Assembly: GCA_018136815.1 (NCBI GenBank)
Contig: CM030941.1
Coordinates: forward strand, 2,710,984 to 2,774,983
Direction: 5' to 3'
DNA: 64,000 bases
Source of the DNA: Isochrysis galbana
Taxonomy: Eukaryota; Haptophyta; Isochrysidales; Isochrysidaceae
Below the pieces are notes generated by a model, which had not been told where the DNA came from, did not search any database, and was given only the letters and a program-made list of their open reading frames with translations. Of this stretch, positions 9,523-19,429 are shown in pieces (positions within the stretch are counted from its first letter, which is position 1; every line of letters begins with the position of its first letter). Made by a program: the position numbers and the translations under genes.

Positions 9523-10518
9523 CTAGGCCTTCAAGACCTCAATGCCCGGAATTTCGCCATCCTGTAGGACATCTCCATACCCCGGTGGCGAGGTCTCAAG
9601 AACATCAAGCATTTGCTGTACCCGATCACGAACGGGTCGCTCTCCGTTCGAGCATACAATCTGATGCGGCAGCGGATTTGGCGACCAACCTTCCACGGTC
9701 GACATCTCCGGGCAGATTGAGTCTGCATACCCAACAAATGAGTGAAGGTGGAGCCAGGGCACAGAACCGAAGCCCCCTCGGTGGAAGCACTGGAACTGGG
9801 GAGCCTTCCCGTTGTGTGTCATACGGTAGTCGGCCTCCCCTGCGGAGAGAATCTTTGCCAAGAATCTGGCGCGTGATTCGCCCGGGCCTAGACAGTCGAT
9901 AGAGCGGATCCACCCACGAGAAATGCATAGCCTATCCCAAGAGTTTTTGGAGGAGTTAAAACACACAAAGTCTGAACCAACAAATTCGGCTAAGGCGGTG
10001 GCAGGGTTTGGAGGTTGTGCGAAAGCTACCCGCGCTTTTGTCAGAGGACAGACTGGCCCAGCGCCGCCTCCGCTCTCGCTCGGATAGCCCGTAGTGTCCA
10101 TGCCCGCGTAGCCACAGAAGGCGAGGGCACCACCAACGAGGCATTTGCTGACCAGCTGATCGAACGCCGTGGCATTTGATGGGATCTCGCACGAGGCTGA
10201 CATCGGGTTGCAAATCGAATCGACTGGCTTGGGGTCGCAAGCACTGGGCACATTCTCTGCACGCAGCATGGATTCAAACGTCGAGCGGTTCCACAAGCCG
10301 TAGCGGCCCGACGCCCAGCTCTGCGCCTGTTCGTCCCCCCCATGCACGAGTGTAGGAAGCGCCTGCGCTTGCAGCGGCGCAGTCAAGCAGATCCCCAGCA
10401 CGCCAAACAAGGATACGGCAGCTGCGGCCATTTTGAGCGCCGCGTAACCGTCATAAATCGGGTGCTCGGTCGGCGTGCCGAGCAAGCTCCTCTCGTCCGC
10501 CTCGTCGAAGCCGATCAT
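9523..10518 (-). CDS. Secreted or type II membrane protein, unrecognised
   Basis: From the ATG at 10518 the protein has 331 residues: a 29-residue polar start, a hydrophobic segment (MAAAAVSLFGVLGICLTAPL), then a soluble domain rich in Cys, Pro, Gly and Trp. From the second ATG at 10431 the same hydrophobic segment would be an ordinary signal peptide cut after QAQA. Spaced Cys pairs (SACDPKPVDSICNPMSASC, FVCFN, DRLCIS, SIDCLG) suggest a disulfide-bonded luminal or extracellular domain, and NRS and NSS give possible N-glycosylation sites. No intron is needed. The frame stays open with no low complexity, which supports coding. I do not recognise the family; a glycosyltransferase-like Golgi protein is possible but not shown. 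Confidence 0.6.
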   Translation of the reverse strand: MIGFDEADERSLLGTPTEHPIYDGYAALKMAAAAVSLFGVLGICLTAPLQAQALPTLVHGGDEQAQSWASGRYGLWNRSTFESMLRAENVPSACDPKPVDSICNPMSASCEIPSNATAFDQLVSKCLVGGALAFCGYAGMDTTGYPSESGGGAGPVCPLTKARVAFAQPPNPATALAEFVGSDFVCFNSSKNSWDRLCISRGWIRSIDCLGPGESRARFLAKILSAGEADYRMTHNGKAPQFQCFHRGGFGSVPWLHLHSFVGYADSICPEMSTVEGWSPNPLPHQIVCSNGERPVRDRVQQMLDVLETSPPGYGDVLQDGEIPGIEVLKA

Positions 10519-10575
10519 TGGCTGCGCGGCAGAGCCGCGAGCGAGGCGCCGGCAGTGGCGCCCAATGCTCGACAA

Positions 10576-12766
10576 GCTTCGCGTTGCCGTGCTGCTCTCC
10601 TTCAGGTAGGAGTAGAGTACTACTCTAGAAATCTTTGAGCTGAAATAAAGACTACAAGTAGGTGGTAAAAATAATACGCGCGTTCACTTTTTTAGGGGGG
10701 GTGAGTATGTAGTTGACGGGTGTTCATTGTCGCGCGCCTTGAGTTGGGTGTGTTCGCGGCACAGCCGCGAGGTGTTGAGCGCCGCGTGTACGCGGCGCGA
10801 GGAAAATTATCAGTGTTTTTCACAGTGTTCACTTTGGGGGTCAAGGGAGTAGTAGGTAGTTGACTATGTTCAAACGGTCAAAAAGTTTGAGTTGCGTTCG
10901 CGTTCGACTATTTTTTGTACCACCTACTTGTACTCTAGATCGAATTCCGTCGAAAGTGAGGCCGACTCGATGGAGCCACCGATTGTATATCGTTTTGTTG
11001 TTATACGGTACTGGGAGAGGGGCAGTGGCTGGCGCGTCCATCGTCGCTAGAATGTGACATCTTATTATACCATTATACCATTCGAACAACGTCGTTACTA
11101 CTCATCCACTACATTCTACATTCTTCACATTTTCACACCCTCGCCAGCCGTTCGCCTCCGTCTCCGGTGGCATTGGTTATTCTTGCTGCCTTTGCCTCCA
11201 CTAGGCGAGAGTTTTGGGTCTCAATCATTGTAATGTCATTGTCAATCCAGCTTAAACTGAATTTGCGTTTTTGCTCTATGCCTATGCTCTATGCAGACAT
11301 GCAGACCATGACCATGCTGTTGTATACGGATATACGGACAGTCCTAGTGCCCAAGGGCCGAGGGGGCGTCAAGGATGAAGCTAGGTTTGTGTAGGCCTCG
11401 CACATGAGCATGGGCGCGAAGCGTGAGCGCGAGAGCGAGAGGTCAGTACCGCGGTGGTGTAGGGTCCCAGCCTTGCGGCTTGCGGCTTTCCCTATGGGAA
11501 GACGCATTGTGCACCTGGCAACATCTGGTGCCATGAACGGACACTTTGCACTTTGGGTCCAGGCTTGTGATCTGAAGTGTGATGGTGATGGAGATGGAGG
11601 AGGAGGGGGAGGGACTTGCTGCTCAACTCGGGATTCAGGACAGGAAGGCCGTCTTATCACGCATCACCTATCACGTCAAGGAGAAAGGAAGTCGACGACG
11701 ACGAAGGTGTGAAGACTGGGGCTAGCGTTAAAAATATACTACTAAGTAGTATATTACTAAACGGACTACAAGTTTTATATTTCTCTATGATGGGTCTTAC
11801 TATGACAAATGGACTATGGCTATGGACACGTGTTTGATGGCTCAACTTGAGAGTTTGTCCCATATTCGACGGAACGTGACCTCATCGCCCCTAAAATACA
11901 ACTAAAATCGCCCCCCGCCTCGTTCGCCGTTCGTCCCCAGTCCAAAATCCCAAATGGGGTTGCCCGACCCAACCCAGAATCTCATCACCCGACTCCCGGC
12001 GGGGAGGAGGGCCAAAGCGCCGCGCTAGCCGCCGGGCGCCGGTGCCGCTCGCGACGGAGTGGCCCAGCAGGGCCCTCCCCGGCAATGCTCCACTCAACAG
12101 TTTACAGTTTACCATGTAGGCTAGGGATTCTCCCGGTCCCCCTATAGCTACTGAGGAGGTTGTTGGCGATCGGGGGGGAATTCCCCCCCGACAGCCGACA
12201 GCTCCTGGGGTCCCCCTAGCTATCGGGGGTTGCACCGCATCCGGATCTCAAGAAAAGACTCAGCGAAACCTTCCCAGCAACTCCGAATGAGTGGCATTGC
12301 ATCCAACAGGCCTGCCCCAAACCCGCACTCCGAACCAGGCTCTTGGTAGTGCACCAGAGTCGGACTCCGGAAACCGAAGACAAAGGAATGTAGGGATGTA
12401 GGATGTAGGGTGAAGGGTGAAGGGGGGAAAGGGAGGTGGTGGAGAGAGGAGATGTAAGGGCGGTGTAGTGGCAGTGACAGGGTAACCTTGGATTAGTAGG
12501 CGTGTAGCCCGGAATCTTCAGATGTTTTTTTAAGGTACTCCATCGGGGGTTGTGTTGGCTTCCGAGGAGGAACATTATTCCCACGACATCCACAAGAAAA
12601 TTCTAAAATTTCTAAAAGTATGCCTCCGTGTCACTCGCCCCTTGATTGAGGATTCGTCACTTCGTCCCAACAACCCTCGACCGCCTCGACGCCTCGCGCG
12701 CTTTGCCCCGCACAGAGCCGCTCGCTCGCCCCCTCTATCCCCTCCCGCTCTTCCTCTCGCTCACCC
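10576..12766. other. Intergenic with palindromes
   Basis: No convincing gene in about 2.2 kb. Seen: a duplicated phrase (GTAGTTGAC at 10711 and 10856), GC palindromes at 10754-10800, an A/T hairpin at 11733-11754, a perfect 22-base palindrome at 12170-12191, and a pyrimidine-rich leader at 12690-12760 before the acyltransferase gene. The segment 12160-12230 resembles 49875-50005 in its CTATCGGGGG units. Confidence 0.5.
12160..12232. repeat. GATCGGGG/CTATCGGGGG palindrome cluster
   Basis: Holds a perfect palindrome at 12170-12191 (seven G, AATT, seven C at its centre) and AGCTATCGGGGG at 12218. Similar ordering occurs at 49875-50005, so it is probably a remnant of a shared small repeat. Confidence 0.5.
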
Positions 12767-14878
12767 ATGGCTCCCCTGCCACCAGAGAAGTGGTTCCCGC
12801 ACCAGGACGAGCTGCCGCCGCTACCACTCCCATCGCTCGAGGACACGTGCGAGCGATACCTCGAGAGTGTTCAGCCCCTCCTCACCCCAGAGGCCTTTGA
12901 GCACACCAAGGCCATTGTTGCAGACTTCAAGCGGCCGGGTGGCGCCGGCATGTCATACCAGGAGGAACTTCAGGCCAAAGCAGCGAGCGAACGCAACTGG
13001 ATGGAGGTCTGGTGGGAGCAGCTGGCCTACTTGCGCACGCGTACCACCATGGCGGTGCACATCAATTGGTTCGGCGTGATGCCAGATCTCGGCATCCCGA
13101 CAACCAACGTGCAGGCGGCGGCGATCACGCTGCACTGCCTGCTCGAGGTGAAAGGGATGCTCGAGACGGGTGTGTTTCCCATCGAAAAAATCCGCGGCAA
13201 CCCACTCGACATGAACCAGTTCACTCGTGTATTTGGCATGACGCGTGTGCCGGCAGAGGGCAGCGACAATCTTGTACAGGCGTCAGACTCCAAGCATGTG
13301 GTTGTGCTGAGAAAGAATGCAATGTATTCGATGCCTTTGTACAGACGCTCCGGTGAACCACTTAGCCTCGGCGAGCTCCAGGCACAGATTGCAGCAGTCT
13401 TGAACCTTGATGCTGTGAACATTCTGGAAGAGGTAAGTCTCGTGCACATCTCCTTAAACTCAGCTCGCTTTGGCTCAGGTGGTCATACTCAAGGCATGGT
13501 CAGGAAGCCCACGTGCTCATAGCAATCACTCTGGGTTCGTCGCCTCCTGTCGGCTCATAGGTGGATGACCCTCCCATTTCGCTGCTGACGTCCCTGAACC
13601 GCGACGAATGGGCTGCAGAGCATACACAATTACTCGCTTCCAAGACCAATGCGGCATCACTAAAAATCGTAGAGGAAGCACTCTTCTGCGTTGCGCTCGA
13701 TGATAGGTCTCCGAACACGAAAGAAGAGGCTGCGAACATTGCATTAAAGGGTATGGATGGACGCAACCGCTGGTTTGACAAGTCTTTCACTGTTATCTGC
13801 TTTGAGAATGGCCGTGGAGGGCTCAATGCCGAGCACACGCCGGTGAGTCTTTCACCCTGGATGGCAAAGATTCGTCGCTGCATTGCTTCTTTGTGACATC
13901 ACGCGCTTCTTTGCAGGTGGATGCAATGACAATCGTCTCAATATTCATGCACGCTCTTGATCGTGTGAGGAAAGTGGCCGCCTCGCAATTGAAACATTTC
14001 AATGCGCAGCTGCCGCCGCTCAATGTGAAGTGTGAACCGCCGGTGAGACTATCTTGGGAGGTATCTCCCCGGCTTCAGAGAGTTCTTGAACGCGCTTCCG
14101 CTTCCATAACTGCCCTGACGCGAGACTGCCAGCTCGTCCTACTCCACTTCAATCACTTCGGCAAAGGTTTGATGAAACGCGCCAAGCTCCACCCGGACTT
14201 CTTCATGCAGGCGAGTCGCCGTCCAAATGCTTGCATGTATTGATTGTGTCCATTCAGACACCCAACATGCCACCATACGCTTGGCCTCATCAGATGGCGA
14301 TCCAGCTCGCCTACTTCAAGCTACACGGCCGCTTTGTTGCAACATATGAGACGGGTCATACGAGGGCTTTTTACCACGGGCGCACCGATACCGTCCGTAC
14401 GCTGTCGATGCAATCCATGGCCTTTGTGAAAGCCATGCAAAATCCATCAGCAAGCTCGGAGGAAAAGTTTGCTGCCCTCAAGACAGCGTGCGAGGCGCAC
14501 GGTGCACAGCTCCAACGCGTATTGACAGGTCAAGGCATCGATCGCCATCTACTCGGCCTCTACATCTGTGCTGTCATGCGGGGAGAACTGCCGCCTTTCT
14601 TCTCCGACGAGGCATACAAGATCTCCGGTGGAGGCGGCAATTACATAATTTCCACGTCGAATGTGGGATATACGCCTATGATGGGTGGTTTCGCCCCGAT
14701 GACCCCCGATGGATATGGAGTCTGCTACGCGATGCTGGAGGGTCGACTGAATGTTTCCATCACTGCTTGGCGGTCTTGCGAGGAGACGTGCGCAGAGAGG
14801 ATGCGCGAATCGCTTATTGGCGCTCTCGTTGATATGATGGAGTTGTGTGGCGTCGCGTCGCCGGCTTCGAAACTGTAG
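12767..14878 (+). CDS. Carnitine O-acyltransferase, peroxisomal
   Basis: Four exons: 12767-13432, 13561-13842, 13917-14210 and 14294-14878, all phase 0, 608 residues, the normal size for carnitine acetyltransferases (600-630). The enzyme moves acetyl or short acyl groups between CoA and carnitine. Visible motifs: LPPLPLPSLEDTCERYL at the start, GNRW-type NRWFDKSFTVI, the catalytic His in NAEHTP/VDA across the exon 2-3 junction, QLAYFKLHGRFVATYET, RAFYHGRTDTVRT, the STS motif in IISTSNVG, and PDGYGVCY. The protein ends ASKL, a type 1 peroxisomal signal, and no mitochondrial leader is seen. Intron 3 (14211-14293) has a GC donor (CAG/GCGAGT). The acceptor at 14293 was chosen because it restores the usual spacing before MAIQLAYFKLHGR. 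Likely role: export of acetyl units from peroxisomal fatty-acid oxidation. Confidence 0.92.
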
Positions 14879-14879
14879 A

Positions 14880-15160
14880 CACAAGGCGCGACTCGTCCGG
14901 AAGGTCACAAGCTGTCCGAATGCAATCGCTGGAATGAATACTTGCGTGGCTGTGTTGCCTTTTAGAGGCCGTGACACACAGTACGGCAGACAGACGCCGC
15001 AAAAAAAGCGCGGCGGATAGTTGGAAAAGACTCGAAGCGCGGGGGCGGAGACCCCACGGAGACAGGATAAGTCACATATAAAAGATGTTTACGTTTGTTT
15101 GCCACAGGAACACCCAACAGCAGGTCTGTCCCAACCCACCCCTTGCTTGTATTTGGCGAT
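14880..15160. other. 3' flank of acyltransferase gene
   Basis: No gene. Contains an A run at 15001-15007 and AATAAAAT-like signals near 15160, but those lie at a repeat boundary. Confidence 0.4.
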
Positions 15161-15360
15161 AAAATAAAATCTTGAAGGTGCCCGCTATGCTACTATGCTG
15201 CTACTGACTCACACCCCTCCGGTATCCCGACTCGCCACATTGCCTAAACGCCCCACGCACTCTCACCCCCGCTAACCCCCCTACGGGGGGTGGGCCCGCG
15301 TGCACTACGACGGGGCAGGCGGGCTGGGGCAGGCCTCTCAGCTAAATTCCGCAAACAAAC
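15160..15360 (-). repeat. 3' fragment of 'CTTGAAGGTGCCCGCT' element
   Basis: Starts with an A/T-rich stretch and then ATCTTGAAGGTGCCCGCT, followed by a GTGGGCCCGCGTGCACTACG-like part and GGGGCAGGCCTCTC. The same order appears at 25977-26200 and 30870-31080. By comparison with the copy at 25977-26673 the element reads on the minus strand, so this is its 3' end. Confidence 0.6.
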
Positions 15361-16319
15361 GTAAATGCACGCGTCGCTTACCTTATTCCTTATTTTGTCT
15401 TTTTGTTTTGTGGCCCCCGCCTCTTGAGTCGTTTTCGTCTGGCGCCGCGCTTTCGCAGTGCCCGCCTGTCGCATCGGGTGTCGACCTATATACTTACGGT
15501 AACTAGCAAGGAGATCTATCATAACGGACTTCTATAAAGCATGCATAAAATACTACACAATACGACGGAATCGCATTTTCAGAGGAATCCGTAATCCGTT
15601 CTAATCCGGACTCATCGAGAGCTATGCCAAACTCAGCAAAGCGCAAAGCTCTCCTCTTTCTCTTTGTTCTTTGACTCTTTGGCCATGTGCAGAACCGACT
15701 CCCACTCGGCACTCGGCTGGAACAGCCCAAGCGGGCATGGGCATGGGTAGACAATAGACAGCCCCAAAAAACGGATCGACCTAAACGACAAACGACCTTA
15801 GACCAACCTTCGCATGCATTAGTACAAGTCGACCGAGAACAACTTATCCCTAGCACAGAATTCCTAGCACTAATTACTGCTCTGGACTCTAGGGAATACC
15901 ACACTATAGTGGCAACCCCTCCGAGCGCGCGAGACGACAACGGTACCAACTGAAGGCAACTGACCTTGCCTCACCCGGATGCCGGATGAGTGATGAGTGT
16001 CGCCGGAGTTGTTCATTCTTTGTATCATGTTCCTACTCGGTGGTGCGGACGGATATATATAGCCTAGAATGGCCGTGTTGACACTCAGTGTCTAATAATA
16101 ATTTCTGGCTCCTAGTGCAACTTCTACTGTCACGTATCTAACCGAGGGCCGCTCGCTCGCTCTGGACTCGCCTGGGCCTCGACGTCTTCTTCTCCTCTTT
16201 ACCTCTCTCTGAATCGGTCGTTTTCGCGCCTTTTGGGCGGACGAGAGAAGAGTTCTTCTCGCAGGCGCACTCACATCACCCCCCACTTCCCCCACCCCTT
16301 GCCCGACCAGCACTAGGCC
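15361..16319. other. Intergenic, promoter side of DMC1
   Basis: No gene recognised. A TATATATAG box-like stretch lies at 16053-16061. The last 60 bases before the DMC1 start are C-rich. Confidence 0.4.
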
Positions 16320-17556
16320 ATGGCGGCGACGGTCCGACGCGACGAGGCAATCACGACGCCTTCTCACCAGCATACTGAAGAGCAGGAGAGCTCGTTCACG
16401 CCCATATCCGCTCTTGAGGCTGTGGGCATCCAGAGAGGTGAAGACGCCTCTCACTCTGAGCGCTGTGCTGCATGCATCGCGCATGCCAGCACTTTGGGTG
16501 CTGCACGTGTTTGAATATTGAACACACACATCTGCTTGTTCTCAGGCGACATCAAGAAGTTCCAGGAGGCGGGTCTCTTCACAGCTGACGCGATCGTGAT
16601 GTCTTCTTCGCGCCAGCTCGAAAAGATCAAGGGGATCTCTGAGACCAAGGTGGCCAAAGCAAAAGAGGCGGCGGGAAAGGTCTGTCGCAGGCTCGGTTTC
16701 CAGACTGCAGCTTCTGTCTTGCAACAGCGAGAACGTGAGATCATCCGCATCACGACAGGATCATCAGCTCTGGATGAGATCCTCGGGGGAGGAGTCGAGA
16801 CAGGTTCCATCACCGAGATCCATGGCGAATGGCGCACGGGCAAAACTCAATTGGCCCTCACACTGGCCGTGGCCAGCCTTGTGGCAGAAGAACAAGTAAT
16901 GGCTTCTTGCCACTTCTCCTATCGCTGCCCCGCACTCGTCGATTCCCACATCATCATCATCCCATTTACGCGCTTCCCTGCACACTTTGCAGGGTGGTGG
17001 AAATGGACGTGCATTGTACCTAGACTCTGAGAACAACTTTAGGCCAGAGCGCTTGGTTCAGATTGCAGAGCGCTTCCAACTCGACCATGCATTCGTACTT
17101 GAAAACGTACGCTGCGCACCAATTTGGAATGATGACATGTACGAAGAGACATTGAAGATGGCGAAGCAGCTTATTAGCGAGGAAGAAGTTCGTCTAATCA
17201 TTTTTGACTCTATCATGGGAGTATTCCGCTTCGAATTCTCTGGCAGAGGTGAGCTCGCTGACCGTCAGCAGAAGTTGGGCAAGCTTGTGTATGGCATTAA
17301 GAAGATGGCAGCAGAGTACAACATTGCTGTTGTCTTTACGAACCAGATGACTGCAGATCCGGGCTCTGTAATCTCAAGCGATGCCAAAAAGCCAGTTGGC
17401 GGCCATGTGTTGGCCCACCTCGTTGACACCCGTGTGTATCTACGCAAAGGCCGCGGTGATCAGCGCATTGCGCGCATCGAGGACTCCCCGCGTCTTCCTG
17501 TGGCAGAGGCAACCTTCAGCATTTCCGCAGGTGGCGTGGTGGATCCAACTGATTGA
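16320..17556 (+). CDS. DMC1: Meiotic recombinase DMC1-like (RecA/RAD51 family)
   Basis: Three exons: 16320-16437, 16546-16895 and 16993-17556, 343 residues (human DMC1 has 340). It forms nucleoprotein filaments on single-stranded DNA and carries out strand exchange between homologues in meiosis. Order seen: short acidic N-terminus, helix-hairpin-helix domain (GIQRGDIKKFQEAGLFTADA, IKGISETKVAKAKEAA), ITTGSSALDEILGGGVETG, Walker A GEWRTGKTQ, LYLDSENNFRPERL, Walker B LIIFDSIM, FSGRGELADRQQKL, TNQMTADPG, KKPVGGHVLAH and RKGRGDQRIARIEDSP. ADRQQKL and NQMTADPG favour DMC1 over RAD51 (which has ARQMHLARF and NQVVAQVDG). A general RAD51 paralogue is the alternative. Intron ends are GTGAAG...CAG and GTAATG...CAG. 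Confidence 0.9.
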
Positions 17557-18163
17557 AGTCACATCTGGCCTCTCACTAGATGTGTTACACACGCCGAGCC
17601 GAATTCCGAATTCCGAGTGACCGCAGGCCACCGGTTGCTGTAAGGGCTTCGAAGAGAATGAAGAGTGAAGCGCTCCATGGCATTGGCAACATTGAGCACA
17701 AATTTGCATCCGTGCAGCTGTTTGCATCTGCAAATAAGCGAGTGAATACAGCAATATGACACGGGAGTCTCGCCGGCCCAGCCTTGCTCGCTCTTCTGCT
17801 ACCCTTCATTCTCATTCTTCTTTGCACGGCCCTTCTGCTTGCTTTTGCATTCGCCCCATGGCTCGCTCCGCTTTACCGATCTTGTGATCTATCGTGACGG
17901 TGCGCTTCGTCAGCGCTCGGTCGTTCCTGGATATCGCCCAATTAGATCACATCATGGCTCATATGAGTTGACACATGCGCCCCGCCAGCCGCCAGCGTAT
18001 ATGTGCCTAGTATATGCCGTGCGCGTGTATCTGTGATATTGCAGAATATGTGTGATAATATTAGAATGTGCCAATGCGCCGCTCAGCACAACCAACTCCT
18101 TGCGTTATGTGTTATGTAACTTTTGTTTCGTGCTCTTTCTCGCCGCGCTCGCAGCACTTAACC
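17557..18163. other. 3' flank of DMC1, no gene seen
   Basis: About 600 bases of mixed sequence with no frame showing family features, ending at the target duplication of the next element. Confidence 0.45.
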
Positions 18164-18178
18164 TCACTTGGCCTCCCC

Positions 18179-19050
18179 AACTAAGTTTATACTTAGTTCG
18201 CCCATGGGGGGGCACGAGCCCACCTCTCTCTCCACTCCTCCCCTGCCATGGGGGAGGAACCACCCACTCTCCTGGCACGCCTGATGGCTTGCCAGGAGCA
18301 CACAGCCCTGTTGACCCATTCCTCTCCCCACAGGCCCGCCTGACTCGCCCGCCCTGGCCCGTCGTGGCCTGCCCATCCCTCTGACCAGCCCCTCCTCCCC
18401 CTGGGCCCCCCTGATCAGGACCCCCCAGCCAGCTCCAGTCGACTGGCAGGGGCTCGAGAGCCAGCGAGGGAGAGGCAGGAGGGGCCAGGGCCATGCCCCA
18501 GCCTCACCTGCCCCCTGAGCTGTGCTCCCAGGCCCCTGCCGGCCTCTTGGGGACCTGAAGAGGGGCCGCAGGCGCGCGCCATGGGCCCCCGCCGCAGGGA
18601 AGAGAGGAGGAAAAGGGAAGAGGGAGGGGAGGGGGGAGCGGCAGCTCTCCCCTCCGGCAGAAACGTGTCTTCTCGCCCCGTTTGGGTAAGAGAAGACGGG
18701 GGCGCCAGAGCCAGGAGGGAAGGGCCGCGGCTCGCCGCGGCCACTCGCTCTAGCGAGGGAGATTAGCGCTTCTGGGCTCCTATCTCACGAATGCCCCCCC
18801 CCCCCTGCGTTGCTTTTACCCGAAAGGGGTTTTCCCCCAGCGTGGACTCGAGGAGAGGACGCGCTGGGGTGCGCGGGGCCGGTGCATGCACTGGGGGGAG
18901 GACAAATATCGAGGGGAGGGGGCAGTGCCCCCACCCCCCGGTATCACTCGGACACTTGGCCCGTCAGGCATGGCGGGATTCCGGGACTGAGACGTTATGT
19001 CCAATTAGCTAGTGGGGTTGGCTAGGATATAACATTGATTATTATTATTA
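18179..19050 (+). mobile_element. AACTAAG-type non-autonomous non-LTR element with TSD
   Basis: Begins with a perfect hairpin, AACTAAGTTTATACTTAGTT (18179-18198), and ends with an (ATT)n tail at 19036-19050. It is flanked by the 15-bp direct repeat TCACTTGGCCTCCCC at 18164-18178 and 19051-19065. The body is GC-rich, non-coding, and matches 8018-8480 and 57576-58300. The tail and long target duplication point to mobilisation by a LINE-type reverse transcriptase. Confidence 0.85.
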
Positions 19051-19429
19051 TCACTTGGCCTCCCCCACCCCCACCCACTATTCTTTGCCAATCTCCCGGC
19101 CTCGCGGCACATTAGTATTTTATTCTTACTCAGATATTCTATCTATTGTTTTGGTGTCAGCTAGAACAATGATGGCAATGTGGCATCATGCACCAGCAAC
19201 AGGATGCATGTTGCATTTGAACGGATTGAAGTCTGGATCTCTTTGGGGGACCAATGTCCGCCTCTGTATCCTAGAGCAAGACCGCAAGACCAAGATCGCA
19301 CCAAGTGAATGAGCGTCGAAATAGGCGTCACATAATAGACTGATAGACTTGGCAAGTGCATTTCCTACGACAATACCACAAATACATGGGCGACACTTCC
19401 ATTCATCGAATCGAGACCACGCCCCAGAT

